A program made the translations under genes and the position numbers. The notes below the pieces were generated by a model. It had not been told where the DNA came from and made no database searches. It saw only the letters and a program-made list of their open reading frames with translations. This document shows, one piece after another, positions 11,145-23,472 of a stretch of DNA of 64,000 nt (the first letter of the stretch is position 1; each line of letters starts with the position of its first letter). The stretch comes from Dolomedes plantarius (Eukaryota; Arthropoda; Arachnida; Araneae; Dolomedidae), in the NCBI GenBank assembly GCA_907164885.2, contig OU015490.1, positions 236,466,622-236,530,621 on the forward strand. Direction: 5' to 3'.

Positions 11145-12756
11145 CAATCTTTGTCCAGAAAGTTCGTTGAATGATGTCATAGTGTTCACGATCGTAGGTG
11201 TTTGCAACCGGCACATACTGTGCCGGACAGGTGAAGACTGGTCTTAAGCAATTCCTGAGCGGCTACGCTGCGAGTCAGCTTATCGTGTGGAAACAGTTCA
11301 TTGTAGAGTGAAGGTGTTGTGCGCTCGGACGAAATTCAAAATGGATCAGCGAACGAATATTGTTCGATCCCTATAACCGTGATCGCTCTTTAGCATTTTA
11401 AATTTTTATTTGCATCTTTTGTTAATTTTGCGAAAACGCGAAAATGTGAATTCGCATTTGAGAGGTGCATGCTTGTTCGCAGTATTCGTATTTGGCCTTT
11501 CGCCAACTAAGAAAGATCATGGTAGGTTTTGCCATTCGGCACGCTTAGATTACGGGCGTAATCATTTGTATTACTTTTCCTATCATTATTGTTCTTATAT
11601 TGCCAAGTACAGTCCTCTTGTTTCTTCCGGCATCATACATGCCACTGCACAAATATGCTGTTCTGTTTCAAACTTGGAAAATCAGTGAAAGAGACTCATG
11701 AAACACTGCTAAAAGTTTTCGAAGGACATGCTGTCACCTTGAAGTGCGTGTATGAGTGGCTTAAACGCCTCCGAGAAGGACGGGACACCATTGAAGACTC
11801 TCCCCGAAGTGGTCGGCCTGCAACTGCCCGCACCCCAGACAGCGCACAGAAAGTGAAGGACTTGTTGACCAATTCTCGTCGTGTGACAGTGCGAATGATA
11901 ACGGAGGAAGTGGGAATTGGTCGTGCGATGGCTCACCTCATACTGACCCAGGATTTGGGCAAACGCAACCTTTGCTCCCGACTTGGGGCCCCACACTTTG
12001 ACGCCGGAACAAATGCAAATTCGGCTTGACGCCTATGGAGACTTCATCGACATTTCGGATCGAAACCTAAATTTCCTGAAAACCATTGTCACGGGTGACA
12101 AGACTTGGTGACGGAAGTACGATCCCAAAGGCAAGCGTCAGAGTATGGAGTGGCGGGGTCCAGGATGGCCGAAAAGCAAGAAGGTGCGAAGTGAGAAATC
12201 CCGTATCAAGGCAATGATCGTGGTGTTCTTCGTCTCTGAGGGTCTCATCCATAAAGAATTCCTACCTCAGGGCATCACGTTAAACACCGCTAAGTACGTG
12301 GATATACAGAAACGTCTGCTGCAACGGATCAATCGAGTACGTCCTCATAGTACGCTAAGCAAAGGAACTGGATCCTGCTGCACGTCAATGCCCGGCCACA
12401 AACTGCCTTTCTGGTGCAGTAGTTCCTCGCCAATAGGCAAGTTGTGTCCCTGAATCAACCCACTCTGCTCCCCATACTTGTATCCCCCGGACATTTTCTT
12501 GTTCCCCAAATTAAAATCAGCCCTGAAGGGCTACAGGTTTTCGGATATTTCCGACATCGAGCATAATGCTACGACAAAGCTGAAGGGCCTCCCTAAAGAC
12601 GACTACTCCAGGAGTTTCCAAGACTTGTACAGCCGATCCGAGATGTGCATTACCACCTACGGGGATGACTTCGAAGGAAAGTAATAGCTGTTTCATGGAA
12701 GAAAACCATCGATTGTAACTATAGACACATTCACCAAACTTTCTGGACAAAGGTTG
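11145..12756 (+). mobile_element. Mariner element, both ends present
   Basis: Ends CAATCTTTGTCCAGAAAGTT and, on the minus strand, CAACCTTTGTCCAGAAAGTT, flanked by TA at 11143-11144 and 12757-12758. At 1.6 kb it is longer than the usual 1.3 kb of mariners, so extra 5' sequence is included. It carries one broken transposase gene. Confidence 0.85.
11655..12684 (+). pseudogene. Mariner transposase, broken by frameshifts and stops
   Basis: The N-terminal part (about 11655-12029) reads MLFCFKLGKSVKETHE, a YEWLKRLREG helix-turn-helix block, DSPRSGRPATART and a second HTH, as in mariner proteins. After a shift, VTGDKTW marks the first catalytic D at about 12096 (usually GDESW, so the acidic motif is altered). 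KRQSMEWRGPG, KSRIKAMIVVFF and HKEFLPQGITLN follow. The second catalytic region reads LLHVNARPQTAFL, where D of the usual HDNA is replaced by V. The C-terminus (12478-12684) has DIFLFPKLKSALKGYRF and DLYSR. Several frame changes plus changed catalytic residues mean it is inactive. Confidence 0.8.
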
Positions 12757-12766
12757 TATATACATA

Positions 12767-12860
<94 letters not shown>
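12767..12860. repeat. (ATCT)n(TA)n microsatellite
   Basis: About eight ATCT units run into about 27 TA units, between a mariner and a pogo-like MITE. Confidence 0.95.
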
Positions 12861-12862
<2 letters not shown>

Positions 12863-13616
12863 CAGTGGTACCTTGACTTACGAGTTTAATTCGTTCCGTG
12901 ACTTAGCTCGTAACTCGAAATACTCGTATCTCGAATCAATTTTCCCCATTGAAATGAATGGAAATGCCATTAATTCGTTCCGGCCTGCCCCAAAACACCG
13001 CAATTTTTTGTTACATGTTTTTAAATAAGAAAAACGTGCTTATAAGCGACGAACATTGTATAAAAGAGTAATACAGTAGAATGTACTGCAATAATATTTT
13101 TTTATTAAGTGTAATGTACAACATTTACCTTGGAGATCAGACTTGAAGATGGTGATGGAAGAGGAGGAGAAAGGTTGAACTGAAAAATCATTATTCGTTG
13201 ATTTTTGATCTTTTCGTCCCGCTTTCCTCACTTTCGCTTTTATTACCATCTACTCTCTTAAAGTGAACGAGTGAGACACGGAAGCTGGGCGATTGTTGCA
13301 TCGTTCACTGTGGCTGTAATATCGAGATTCTTCTTTCTGAGAATCCGAAGAACATTTTCTCAGAATCCAATCTCTCGGTTTAAGACTGGATAGTAGTCTC
13401 AGAATAATTGCATAATAATTGTACATAAAGGTAGTAAACATTATATGCTTCTTGTGTTCTCATTTAATGAGCACGTAACATGGCATTCGCTGCTCAAACT
13501 AGCGGTGGGATATCTGAAGCATACTCGTAACCAGAATTTTAGCTCGTAACTAGAAGCAAAAAATCTACCGAGAGAATGCTCGTATCTCGAAAAACTCGTA
13601 AGTCGAGGTACCACTG
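12863..13616. mobile_element. Pogo/Tigger-like non-autonomous element (CAGTGGTACC ends)
   Basis: A 754-bp element flanked by TA with ends CAGTGGTACCTTGACTTACG and the complement at 13597-13616. Subterminal repeats of CTCGTAACTCGAAATACTCG type appear at both ends (near 12909-12930 and 13540-13600), likely transposase binding sites. Internal open frames (13040-13441, minus) show no transposase motif. Confidence 0.8.
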
Positions 13617-13634
13617 TATATATATATATAAATA

Positions 13635-13672
<38 letters not shown>
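13617..13672. repeat. (TA)n(TG)n microsatellite
   Basis: Short TA array followed by about 14 TG units at the right edge of the pogo-like element. Confidence 0.9.
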
Positions 13673-13674
<2 letters not shown>

Positions 13675-13679
13675 GATAT

Positions 13680-14239
13680 TTTCTATAATCAGTACAAGGT
13701 TTCTCCGTCCGCTCTTGTGTTATTTCACACACTTATCGTCAATTTGGAACTACTTATCATTTAATTCAGTATTAGTCGTTTATCGTGTGCTGTTGTTACG
13801 CTATTATCACCATAAACTTGGAAGTTTATCGTACAGCATATAAAATGCTCCCACCGTATTGTCATTTAAATCAAATCCGCAGTAGCCTCCTCCTTACGAG
13901 GGAGTTTGGCCAAATTTTGGCGATGCACAAAATATTAAATTATTTCGACCTTGGCGCACTCAGAGGCAAAGGATAAGTTCTAAATCTGAAATATCCCCTT
14001 CTCGATAACAAATCAGTATGCATACTGTGGCTTAGGACTAATGGGAAAATTTTTCTGGTGGATGAAAGTATTGATCATATAATCCATGTTATTTCATTCT
14101 TACCAGAAAAATCTCAGAATCGGATGATTCCGAAATCGCATCACGTTTGAGCGTCTGGAATCAATGACAAAACCACAAATCGTGCCTTTTTGAATGAAAT
14201 CTTCTGTAATTTGCGCTGTGATGAGACTTCAAATAATAA
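13680..14239. other. Stretch with nothing recognised
   Basis: No open frame with a known motif and no repeat edge is visible. Confidence 0.4.
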
Positions 14240-15760
14240 AATTAGAGTGTTAAAAAGATAAGTTTTTATGGCATAGTAGGGGGTTGATAATGCAGGAGGA
14301 GAAAACTTTATATTTCTGCGTTTTCTCCGAAATGGTATAAATATTTATCAGTAATGGCACTTGCAATGAATTTTGAAAACACGAATTTCGTGAAGAACTG
14401 TTTATTGATGTCGGAAATAATTTCAGATTTTCTGAAGGATAAGGCTCTAATACCTTATATTCGAATAACAGTGGGTAGTAAAGCACCTCTTTAGTGTCAG
14501 ATTATAAATAATGTATACGCAATTCAAAATTTATTGAATCTTAGAAATAAGAAATGTGTTGAAACTGTTTTGATGCCAAAAGTAATTTTGGTCTTTTCTT
14601 CAAAACAAAGATTAAGTATTAATATTTATTTTTTGAATTAAATTTGTTTGTTAGATCATTTTTCATGTCAGATTGTAAATAATTTGTACACTTATTAGCA
14701 TGTGGAATAAATCACATTATTTTTCAAAAGGATAAGATCCAACAATGTTACTTGCAAAATTGATATTTAAATCCAGGTTATAAGTATTTTAAATAATCCC
14801 TGCAGTGATTTATAAAAAATAGGATATTTTATAAAAGTGATTTATTCCTGCCTGAAATTGTCTCTCCTTAAAAAGGGCCGATATTCTAATATCTTATTAT
14901 TGAAACAGCTTGCATGATAAGAAGCTACTTAAAGTTAGATTTTACAAATAATTTATACGCTTGTAAGTGAATGAAATAATGCAAGCTTTCTTTTAACCCT
15001 ATCAGAGGCAACATTCTCCACCGTTTGCATGGTTTAGATATTTTTCCCGATTTTTTTAACCTAAAGAATCTTGAAAAAGTTTCCAGTTAAATGTTGCAAA
15101 ATGTTTTTACTTCTTTAAACTGATAACAGATGGCAGTAGTAGCTCTTTTCTGCTCATTTAAGTGGAATACAAAGAATGCAAAAAAGACTAGATTTAGGCG
15201 TTTGCACTTTTCAAACGGCAACCCTCAAAGGGTTAAAATGGATTTGCAAAATCATTAAAATAGATTTGGAACTAATAGGTCTACTTGAATCAGGTCATAA
15301 AAAATTCTTCTTTGATTAAAGATTAAAATAATTAAGGTTTCTTTAAAAAGGTGTGCGATTTAATATCCCTTTTCAATTTAAATTTGAGAAAAGAAGCTGT
15401 TTAAAACAATATTATAAAAGATTTATACGCTCATAAACAACTAAAATAATTAAAAAAATTTTGAAAATGAATTGAATTCTATCATATGGCATTTCAATCA
15501 AATTTTGTTGTAAAAAAGATAATTAAAGTCATATTATAAATATTTTTACATTTTATCACACTCAGTGAATCATAATAAAATAAAATTTTCTATTACACTG
15601 TTCTTTATGTTTGAGTTTTAGATTTTCTTTTAGAAAGGATAAAATTCTACCACTTTATTTTTGAATAAAGTTTCGTCGTGAAGAATAATTTAAAGTTATA
15701 TTGCCATTTTGTCGGTCGTTTTACGTTACTATACCAATGATTCTTCTGGATTTAAATGAA
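14240..15760. repeat. Diverged satellite-like tandem array
   Basis: A module containing AGATTATAAATAATTTATACGC or variants recurs near 14497, 14667, 14936, 15409 and 15531, each time with a following AAAATAAT or AATAAAT block and a preceding GGATAAGRTTCTAAT block. Spacing is about 120-270 bp once the inserted MITE at 14997-15232 is removed. The copies have drifted far apart, so this is an old array. Confidence 0.55.
14997..15232. mobile_element. TTAA-flanked MITE (piggyBac-like), 236 bp
   Basis: TTAA at 14993-14996 and 15233-15236 encloses ends CCCTATCAGAGGCAAC and, on the minus strand, CCCTTTGAGGGTTGCC. TTAA duplication and a CCC start are piggyBac hallmarks. The interior holds GATGGCAGTAGTAGCTC, a motif seen in other TTAA elements here (33295, 19029). 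Confidence 0.7.
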
Positions 15761-16309
15761 AAAATGGGGAAAGTATTTTTATTTTGGGTTGAAAATCCTT
15801 ATTCATTAACAGATAACACATAACTTTAGTTATTAAAAGATAACAGTTTCTCTTTCTTGCACTAAGCCATCTTTTTCCTCAAACATGTCTAAAAATGATA
15901 AATAAAATTCTAAGTGCATTTTGAAAAGATGACATAATAAATATGAAAAACAGTTTTCGGCACATTAAGAGAAATCATTTCAGCTCCGGGACGGAGAGAG
16001 TTAATCTAAAGGAGTCGTACGGGAGTCAAAGAGAATTTAGATCAATTTCACTCCATAGTAGAAAAAAAAGTAAAGACCACCAGTTGACAACGCTTTAACG
16101 AACGGCGCAGAACAAATTTCACGGTTTTGAGTTGTAACCGATCTACAGCGGGTGATTTTTCATGGACATAAACAACTATAAAATCAGTACAGTAAATCAT
16201 TATGAAAATTCAGCTAAAAGAGTGTAGAATTTTTTCGCCATAAAATTTATATAAAAAATGGGTTGAGTTATACGACAGAAAATACGGTGTATATATATAT
16301 ATATATATA
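15761..16309. other. AT-rich stretch ending in (TA)n
   Basis: No gene seen. A (TA)n run at about 16290-16309 is the landing site of the Helitron that follows. Confidence 0.4.
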
Positions 16310-16789
16310 CTAGCGGCCCGTCCCGACTTTGTCCGGGTTGAACAAAATATTATACCAATAAATTTCCAGTTGATAGCCAATAAATTGTAAATCTTTTTTT
16401 ACCTTAAAAATAACCTTAATAATACCTTAAATTAATATTACGTTAGTTAATAATTAAAGTTAATTTTTTAAAAGAAAAAGGGCGTTCCGGAGAACGGCTA
16501 GATTCGAACCGCTAACGTCAGAACAGAAGCCCACCGCGATAGCACCACGCTAAGGATTGTTGAAGACGTCGGCACAAAAAGCGGTAGAGGACAGTAGCGG
16601 TAACAATGGAGATTGTTAGGATTAAGCCCCTAACTTTATTTCTACTGATCAGATATACATAATATATAGCCTATGTCCATCTGGAATAATGTACCTTTCA
16701 AACAGTGAAAGAATTTTTCAAATAGGTGCAGTGATTCTGGAGATTACCCTCCACGTACAAAATCGCTCTCTCTTTATATATAAGTATAG

Positions 16790-16790
<1 letters not shown>
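16310..16790 (-). mobile_element. Non-autonomous Helitron, minus strand, with tRNA-like cargo
   Basis: On the minus strand the element starts TCTATACTTATATATAAAGA (5' TC) at 16790 and ends with a subterminal hairpin CCCGGACAAAGTCGGG, then CTAG at 16310-16313. It is flanked by A and T as expected for Helitron insertion between A and T. There is no Rep/helicase coding. Within it lies a tRNA-like segment (see 16497-16553). Confidence 0.85.
16497..16553 (-). other. tRNA-like segment inside the Helitron
   Basis: On the minus strand: CCTTAGCGTGGTGCTATCG (box A-like) followed 25 bp later by GCGGTTCGAATCTAG (box B-like GGTTCGAATC). The T-arm does not pair well, so it is not a functional tRNA. It could be a captured tRNA or SINE head. 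Confidence 0.55.

Positions 16791-16829
<39 letters not shown>
16791..16829. repeat. (TG)n microsatellite
   Basis: About 18 TG units adjoining the Helitron 5' end. Confidence 0.95.
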
Positions 16830-16831
<2 letters not shown>

Positions 16832-17682
16832 ATCCAGTGGGAGCAACACAGTATTTCCAGATAGTGTTTTCGATATTTTTTACAAGGAGATAAAATGCCA
16901 TAAAATAAAACAAAAGAACAGGTTTTTAAATCTTCAAAAAACAATTGACTGAAAAAAACAAAGTATGATATAAAATTTGGCTTGCAACAGAAAGTTCAGC
17001 ACAGTAGTTATTATATTAAGCATTGTAGAATAAAAGCATAGATTGAAATAAGATAATTTCTAACAATGAAAAATGGACACAAAGTAATTTTTTTTTTTAC
17101 ACATCTCTCTCGCACTCTATTTGCATTATCAGAATTTAAACGAAAAAAATATGATTTTTTTAGCTATTATTAAGGTTTGTCAAATTAGTATCTATTCTTA
17201 AAACGTTAATAACATATTTAATTGTGTTTTGTCAGTTAAATACCTTAATAGACGCTTTAATTAAACAGCAGTAGGGAAATTAGAGAGACTTATAAAATCC
17301 TCTTAATGAAGGTGGAGAAAATTTAAGACAAATTCCTGATTCAAGATACGTTTCTCGGAAGCTCTTCAAATATTTATTATTCTTTAAGCTGTCTAAAGGA
17401 AGAATCATTTAAATTAATGTGCCCATTTAAAGAAAAAAAAACGCAGGATTAAATTTCCGTCGACCCAGGATTATTATCCTCTTTTCCTTTTCATGTTTTG
17501 AGATACTTTGAAAGGAAGAATTATGTTTTTAATTTTTTTTTCAATTTTATAATAATTAAAGTGGCCCATATTTTCATTTTAAAGGTTTTTTCAAATGTTT
17601 TCTTTATTGCAAGAAACTACACTTTCTCGTTCTTATCTACTTGTTCTTATCTAAAAACGAGCACATATGCAGACATACATGA

Positions 17683-17712
<30 letters not shown>
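16830..17712. other. AT-rich stretch ending in (CT)n(TA)n
   Basis: Nothing recognised. A short CTCTCT run and (TA)n at 17683-17712 precede the LTR. Confidence 0.4.
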
Positions 17713-17713
<1 letters not shown>

Positions 17714-17995
17714 GTAGGATTTGATTATCGCTCTTAACCACGCCCCTCAGCAGGAGTTCCCGTACTCCGAGAGGTTACTCCAGAGTGTAAGATGTTTGAG
17801 GCGAAGAGTGGCAACAGGTGGAACGACAACATATAAGTAAGATGACGGTGGGTGTGTGGGGAGGCGGAGAGACGAAGTTTGACGTGAAGACGCCATTGAC
17901 GTTTGGTTGTGCTTTTACTTACTTACGACGTATTGATCTTTCAATAAATCTGTTTTAGAAGGAAGGTGTTTTTATTCATCACGATCGACAGAGCC

Positions 17996-17999
<4 letters not shown>
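17713..17999 (+). mobile_element. Solo LTR in a (TA)n array
   Basis: A 287-bp, GC-richer segment starts TGTAGGATTTG and ends GAGCCCACA, giving TG...CA ends with TATA on both sides. The duplication cannot be told from the microsatellite. An AATAAA poly(A) signal lies at 17943-17948 and a weak TATA-like ACATATAAG at about 17829. No internal retroelement sequence adjoins it, so it is a solo LTR left by recombination. Confidence 0.65.
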
Positions 18000-18086
<87 letters not shown>

Positions 18087-18090
18087 ATTA

Positions 18091-18143
<53 letters not shown>

Positions 18144-18145
18144 TG

Positions 18146-18188
<43 letters not shown>
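18000..18188. repeat. Complex (TA)n array with (TG)n end
   Basis: About 165 bp of TA repeats with interruptions (TATT, TATG) and then 13 TG units and a few GTAA units. Confidence 0.95.
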
Positions 18189-18189
<1 letters not shown>

Positions 18190-18191
<2 letters not shown>

Positions 18192-19024
18192 TAAGTAAGT
18201 AAGTAATAATAACGACCCGCCAGTTTTAACTCTATTCCATTAATTCTCTACGTTTAAAGTCTTTTCCCTTATGTAACTACTTCCGTTTTCTGTGTGGCGC
18301 ATAGTTGTCGCGGGGCATCTTTGTTCTAGTGGGAAAGTCAAACTGCGCACACTTTGCGTTTGGATATGTAGTAGGCAGGGCGCTAAGCACTCCCTCCTGT
18401 CTTAAATTTCAAAATGTATATAGCTTTCCTCTTTATACATCTTATCTAACTTAAACGATTAAATATCAATAATTTTCTAGAGTTAATAAATTTATTAATC
18501 TCATCGACTGGACTGCTTGATAGGTTTTCGTGCCGCTCAACCCGACTACAACTTTTCAGTTCAAGGTGCCCTTTCCAACCGTAAATGCCCACTTTTATGT
18601 TCCCGAATGTCTTTATAGTGTCTGCCAGATGAATACCTTATAACTGACCCGTTAGGATGTGTTCCGTGGGAGTATCCACAGAAAACATCCAGTCCAGTCC
18701 TTGGTCCTTTGTTTTCTGATCCTGATCCTGATTTCGTGTCGTCGCGTCAAAACAGAAGTGGAAATTCGTGATTCTTTTCAGCAGAACCCTACAGAGAAGC
18801 GAATGATGTTTTGATCGTATTTTCGTCCTAGCGAAACGTATATCTATCAAGTAAGCAAAAGTGTTGGCATTTCGAAAGTGCGACGGATTAAAAATGAACC
18901 AAATATATAAATCAACGATTATCTTCGATCGCGTTGTGTTTAAAGATGAATACGATGTTAAACCAAAAGAAGAATTTGCTTTTAAAATTTAAAATTTTGA
19001 AGTTTTGTTTTTAAATGTAGGTCA
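18190..19024. other. Stretch with no supported gene
   Basis: Moderate GC around 18280-18400 and 18640-18850. A 70-codon minus-strand open frame at 18638-18850 has no recognisable motif. Confidence 0.35.
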
Positions 19025-19028
19025 GTAA

Positions 19029-19526
19029 CCCCTTAACGATCGCATAATTTTTAAGAAAACGGTAATAATAAAAAAGCCTATTTTTTAAAGAGGAAACCAT
19101 TTATTTCTTGATCTGCCACATCTACGTAGTTTGAAAAAAAACTCATCCCCAATTCCATTATAAATAGTCTGGTGCTGCCATCTGGTATGTAAAATAAGAA
19201 ATACAAATTTTTCAGTGTAAATGAAATGGATTGCTTTAATCTTTTCGGTACGTTATTTTTAAACACTCCATAATGGAAATATCACGGGCACGAGAAATAG
19301 AGAGCGAAACCTCACCACGTATTTTGACGGGAGCGAGAAGGAAGGGGGTAAAAAATCTGAAACGATTTAAATTTATATATTTTTCATTATATTTTGCATA
19401 TTATATACGAGTAATGTTTTCCAATTATTTAAATTATTGAAAGAATTTTTTACCTTGTGTAATATAATATTGACTTTAAAGTTATTACGTTCTGGAAAAT
19501 TAATAAGCATGTCGGATAGTCAAGAG
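19029..19526. mobile_element. Probable TTAA element, diverged ends
   Basis: The right end reads, on the minus strand, CTCTTGACTATCCGACATG next to TTAA (19527-19530). The left end CCCCTTAACGATCGCAT is similar but next to GTAA, a decayed TTAA. The interior has GGTGCTGCCATCTGGTAT, the motif shared with other TTAA elements here. Confidence 0.4.
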
Positions 19527-19859
19527 TTAATACACTTTCTATGCTAATGCTTTGAGTGAAGAATCAAATGTAATTAATGAAAATAATTCAAATTAGCCCA
19601 AATTAGTCAACGTAAGTACAAGCACAAATAACTCAGAGATGTCAAATAATGGTATAAAAATTTCAAATATTTCTAAATTGCGTAAACCCATGAGTAGAAA
19701 ATGTAAAACGTGTAAGAACTACCAAAAATCCTGAAACCCCAAATGTAAACCAGAATAATGTACAAACTGAAAAGGTTCACATTTCTTCGACCTCTGAAAC
19801 AAATTTCCGAATTTCCTGATTGTCAATAGAGAGAATTATGATATGAACTCAATTCTTTT

Positions 19860-20040
19860 TTTCATAATTATTCTCATATTTTCTAAAGACAAGTGGGATA
19901 TAGGTTCAATTAAGATAGAAAACGAGCGCAATAAAGTAACGTTTGAGCCTCCTGTTTCCTTAAGACCTTATCGTATTTCTAATAAAGAAGATCAGATTAG
20001 AAACCACATCAGTTTACAGTCAAATTTACTGAAATTGTAC
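19860..20040 (+). pseudogene. Ty3/Gypsy polyprotein fragment (protease-RT junction)
   Basis: In the frame of 19843-20055, residues read FSKDKWDIGSIKIEN, then PPVSLRPYRISNKEDQIRNH. This is the segment just before the reverse transcriptase palm in many Gypsy polyproteins (pattern SKDKxDIG...PxSLRPYR). Upstream sequence has several stops. It belongs to a different lineage from the Gypsy at 24 kb, whose equivalent reads RPRRLPFTERD. Confidence 0.6.
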
Positions 20041-20060
20041 ATGCATCTATATTAAGTTAT

Positions 20061-20631
20061 TACAACCTAAATTTTCCGCATTACTTGAAAGGTTTAAACT
20101 TCAAGTTTTTGATTAGTATTTCTATTGCATTAAAAAAATATTTTTGGTTCTTTTGAATACTTTGTATTATTTTTCTGATTTCTTTCCTGATTCTATTAGC
20201 AAATTTATTGATCTAATTGAAATAATGAGATTTATAGCGATAGAATTGTGTACCAATGACATTGTTAGCTCCGTTTAAGCACTCATATTTTTCCTACACC
20301 CCACCCCTTTCTTGGTTATAATTTTCCCCATACCCACTTTTACCATCACTATATTAAATTGCTTTATTTAAAAAAATATTTCAAATTCCTTTGCATGAAG
20401 AGTGAAACGTCAAAAATAAATCCGTAATTCTGACCCTTACTGGTAGATTAAAAAAAAAAACCCATGCTTAAAGAATATGGGAATGAATTTTGCGAATTCC
20501 CCCTCTGAATTAGTGAATTTTCTGACCCCCCTTCTGTCATTAAGATTATGATAAAAATTATGAAATGTGCTTTTAAAGTATTTAGGCCCAACAAATTTCT
20601 TTTGTTTCATTAACACTCTCGGCTTTGGTAA
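20061..20631. other. AT-rich stretch, nothing recognised
   Basis: No gene or repeat edge is visible before the Helitron begins. Confidence 0.4.
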
Positions 20632-21337
20632 TCTATATATATAAAACAGTTCCGTAACTGACTCATTCATTCACTGACTGACTGACTGACTGACTGACAT
20701 ACAACGCACAGACCAAACCGCTGGACCTAAAGGGCTGACATTTTGCATGGCGATTCTTCTAATAGTGTAGGGGTGCTCTAAGAAAGATTTTTCAAAAATT
20801 CTTCTTAGATTTTTTTAAATTAAATTTTTAAGCTGTTTTTAAACTTTTTTACGTTTGCATTTAAAATAATACATTGCGAGTTATAAAATTTATATCACGA
20901 GAAAGATCATAAAAATTCCTTCAAAATGAAATTTTTTTCGAATTTTTACCTAAATTTCCTGATTTTTGGTGAATTTTTAAAGATTAATTTTTAGAATTTA
21001 ATTTATTAAATGCTGATCACGTGATTTCTTTTTCTGGTACTTTCAATAAATTTATCGTCACGTGCGTAACAACTAAATAGACAAAAAAAATATTTTTTTC
21101 TCTTTCTAATGCAGCAGACGATTGGATATTATCCAAAAAAAAATGCATATCCCTTAAGATTTTTTTATAAATATTATATATATATATACAGATAGATATA
21201 TATTTTACATCAATTGTATACATTGATCATCGCATTTATTATAAATATATATATTTATTTTTTGGCATAAATTGCATACGTTGACCGTTGTATTTAATTT
21301 GAATGTACTCCGTAGCGAAGCGCGGGTTTTCAGCTAG
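20632..21337 (+). mobile_element. Non-autonomous Helitron, plus strand
   Basis: The 5' end TCTATATATATAAAAC and the 3' end GTAGCGAAGCGCGGGTTTTC with CTAG (21334-21337) are flanked by A and T. The AGCGAAGCGCGGGT subterminal block and TC...CTAG are the arthropod Helitron signature. A run of GACT units (about 20678-20697) sits in the 5' part. No Rep or helicase is encoded. Confidence 0.85.
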
Positions 21338-21367
21338 TAATGGTATATAAATATTATACCCAGTTTT

Positions 21368-21850
21368 TGTTCGGCGATTGAATGGACTTTGAATAAGACA
21401 GAATAAAAACAGATTTATTTGCAGGAAGTCGAAATACTACAGCTTACAGATAATCAGAAACTGACTACAGTGCTTCTAACACAACCTCTAGTTCACATAA
21501 GTACGGATAAACTCAACACAAAAGACGCCGACCAAGTCGCACTTATCGCGGCATAAATATTACCAATTCTCCGAAGAAAATCTCACAGATAACAGTCGCG
21601 ATTTTGACCAGTTCCAAGCACAATTCAAAACTGAGCCCTGGAATCTGAATCGAGGCTGTATTTATAGCTTCTTGAGAGTCTGGGAATTTCCACATTGTTC
21701 CAGACTTGGAAAAGTTGCCAAGTTTGACGCCAAGTCACCAAATTTGGCGATGTCTTGCTAAATTTGGCGCCAAAAATTAGTTGCCAAAAACTTTGTGAAA
21801 AAGCCAATATCTCGCCAATTTAGCGAGGTACCATAGAAACCCTATATTAA
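21368..21850 (-). other. LTR-like segment, minus strand, ends not fixed
   Basis: Read on the minus strand there is a TATA box (GCTATAAATACAG, about 21655-21667). About 240 bp downstream of it come AATAAATCTG and then CAATCGCCGAACAAAAAC, the order expected of U3-R-U5. Upstream, short TTGGCG or TTGGCGCC motifs recur at least five times. No target duplication was found. A host promoter is the alternative. Confidence 0.3.
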
Positions 21851-22567
21851 ATGCATGGTACTGCAGAAATTTAGCTAATACGTCTATTTACATGGAACAA
21901 ACGATAATAATGCATTATTTTACAAGCAGAAAAACAATTTTAACGGTAATTTAAGCTAAAAACAAACATTAATTTACAAAATTCGCAACAATATAAACCT
22001 TGACTATCAAAGTACAGTGTAGTGCACTAATCGCAACAAATTAATGATCAGCTTCAATGTTGGACCTGGATATTAGCTATAATGCGAACTTGATACCATA
22101 AAATTATTTCAATTTGCTCTCGTTCCCCTTGCTTGGCAGTTTATTTTCCAGCAACAATACGCCCCAAACCGTTAAATATGATGACTTAGCGGCAACCTAC
22201 AAATACTTACAAAAGGCCGTAAATTTCACGTCACCGGTAACCAGGAAGATGATCGTAAATGACGTAAATTCACAATAGCGGCTGCGAATGCGTTAATCTG
22301 TAATCTTCATAAGGATAGAAACTTGTAACAACCGCCGAATAACGTCTAATGCTCATACATCCAAAATCACCTCGTTATGTAAAATATTCTGGTAATGTTA
22401 TAATTAATTTATCATCAGTGAAACATAATGCTGAACTAAACTATAGTAAGTCACCAATTATTTTTAACTTTAGGTTAAGGTGGAGCCTCAGTTGTTCCTG
22501 AAAGTTTTCAATTTTCTCATGGTATTTTACTAATCTCTCACTAGAAAATGCATATTTTTGATTCATG
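21851..22567. other. Stretch with nothing recognised
   Basis: No open frame or repeat edge can be supported. Confidence 0.4.
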
Positions 22568-23156
22568 TTAAGGCTGCTGTGTACTAACCCTATTGTATTC
22601 GTTCACCTGAATGTTAACTTATGGGGAAAATTTGTCCAATTTCTGTCGACTTGGATTTAAAGATTTTTTTAAAAAAATTGTGCTCCGTAATAGAGAAAGA
22701 AATTTTACACCCTGCGGAATTTTTCGTTGAAAAAAATGCAAATAATATTTTAAAATTTAAATTGTTCGGGGAAAAATCTGGTATTGTGTGTTTTAAACGA
22801 TCCTAAATTCCTCTGGTGGGCTAAATTTTAAAAATGAATTCTTTTGGAAGGTGTAGAAATGTTCGGGCTATCTGAAAATACCATTTTTATTGGATTATCA
22901 GCACTTATGCAGCTTTAAATAGTACACAAATTTATGAATCCAAGGTTCATAAAAATTCAGGCTATCTGAAAATACCATTTTTAACTTAGGATTACGGTCC
23001 TCCATAACGGTCCTGCGGAAAGGTAAATTTCAGACGCTAGCACTGTCCGTCCATCCGTCTTCGCGAGTTATAATTTTGGCTGCGCGCCAAACTCAGTCTA
23101 TCGCTTGGGCAAGTTAAACAGAAAAGTTCCAAGATGCGTCAAAATTTTGACATACA

Positions 23157-23195
<39 letters not shown>
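23157..23195. repeat. (TA)n microsatellite
   Basis: A TA array of about 17 units within the split TTAA repeat. A G homopolymer of about 18 bases follows at 23325-23342. Confidence 0.9.
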
Positions 23196-23198
<3 letters not shown>

Positions 23199-23472
23199 CA
23201 ATCGAATTTTTGACTCATTCCGACAAATGGAAGACAACGAATATTGGGCTTTTTGGTTTATTTGTAACAGAACAGATGTATAACACATATAAAAAGAAAT
23301 GCTTCCCCAGATAGGGATTTCAACGGGGGGGGGGGGGGGGGGGTTACATGACCCCTTTTACGAGAGCGAGGAGCAAACTCAGAAGCGAAAACTTCTCCCT
23401 CTCTACTGTCGTCGCAGCTCCCCCTCGATACAATTTTCTACGCATACGTACATATATATATATATATATATA

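Noticed and set aside
17966..18190. Open frame of alternating tyrosine and isoleucine residues
   Set aside because: It is a translation of the (TA)n array; similar frames at 5083, 36016 and 39601 have the same cause.
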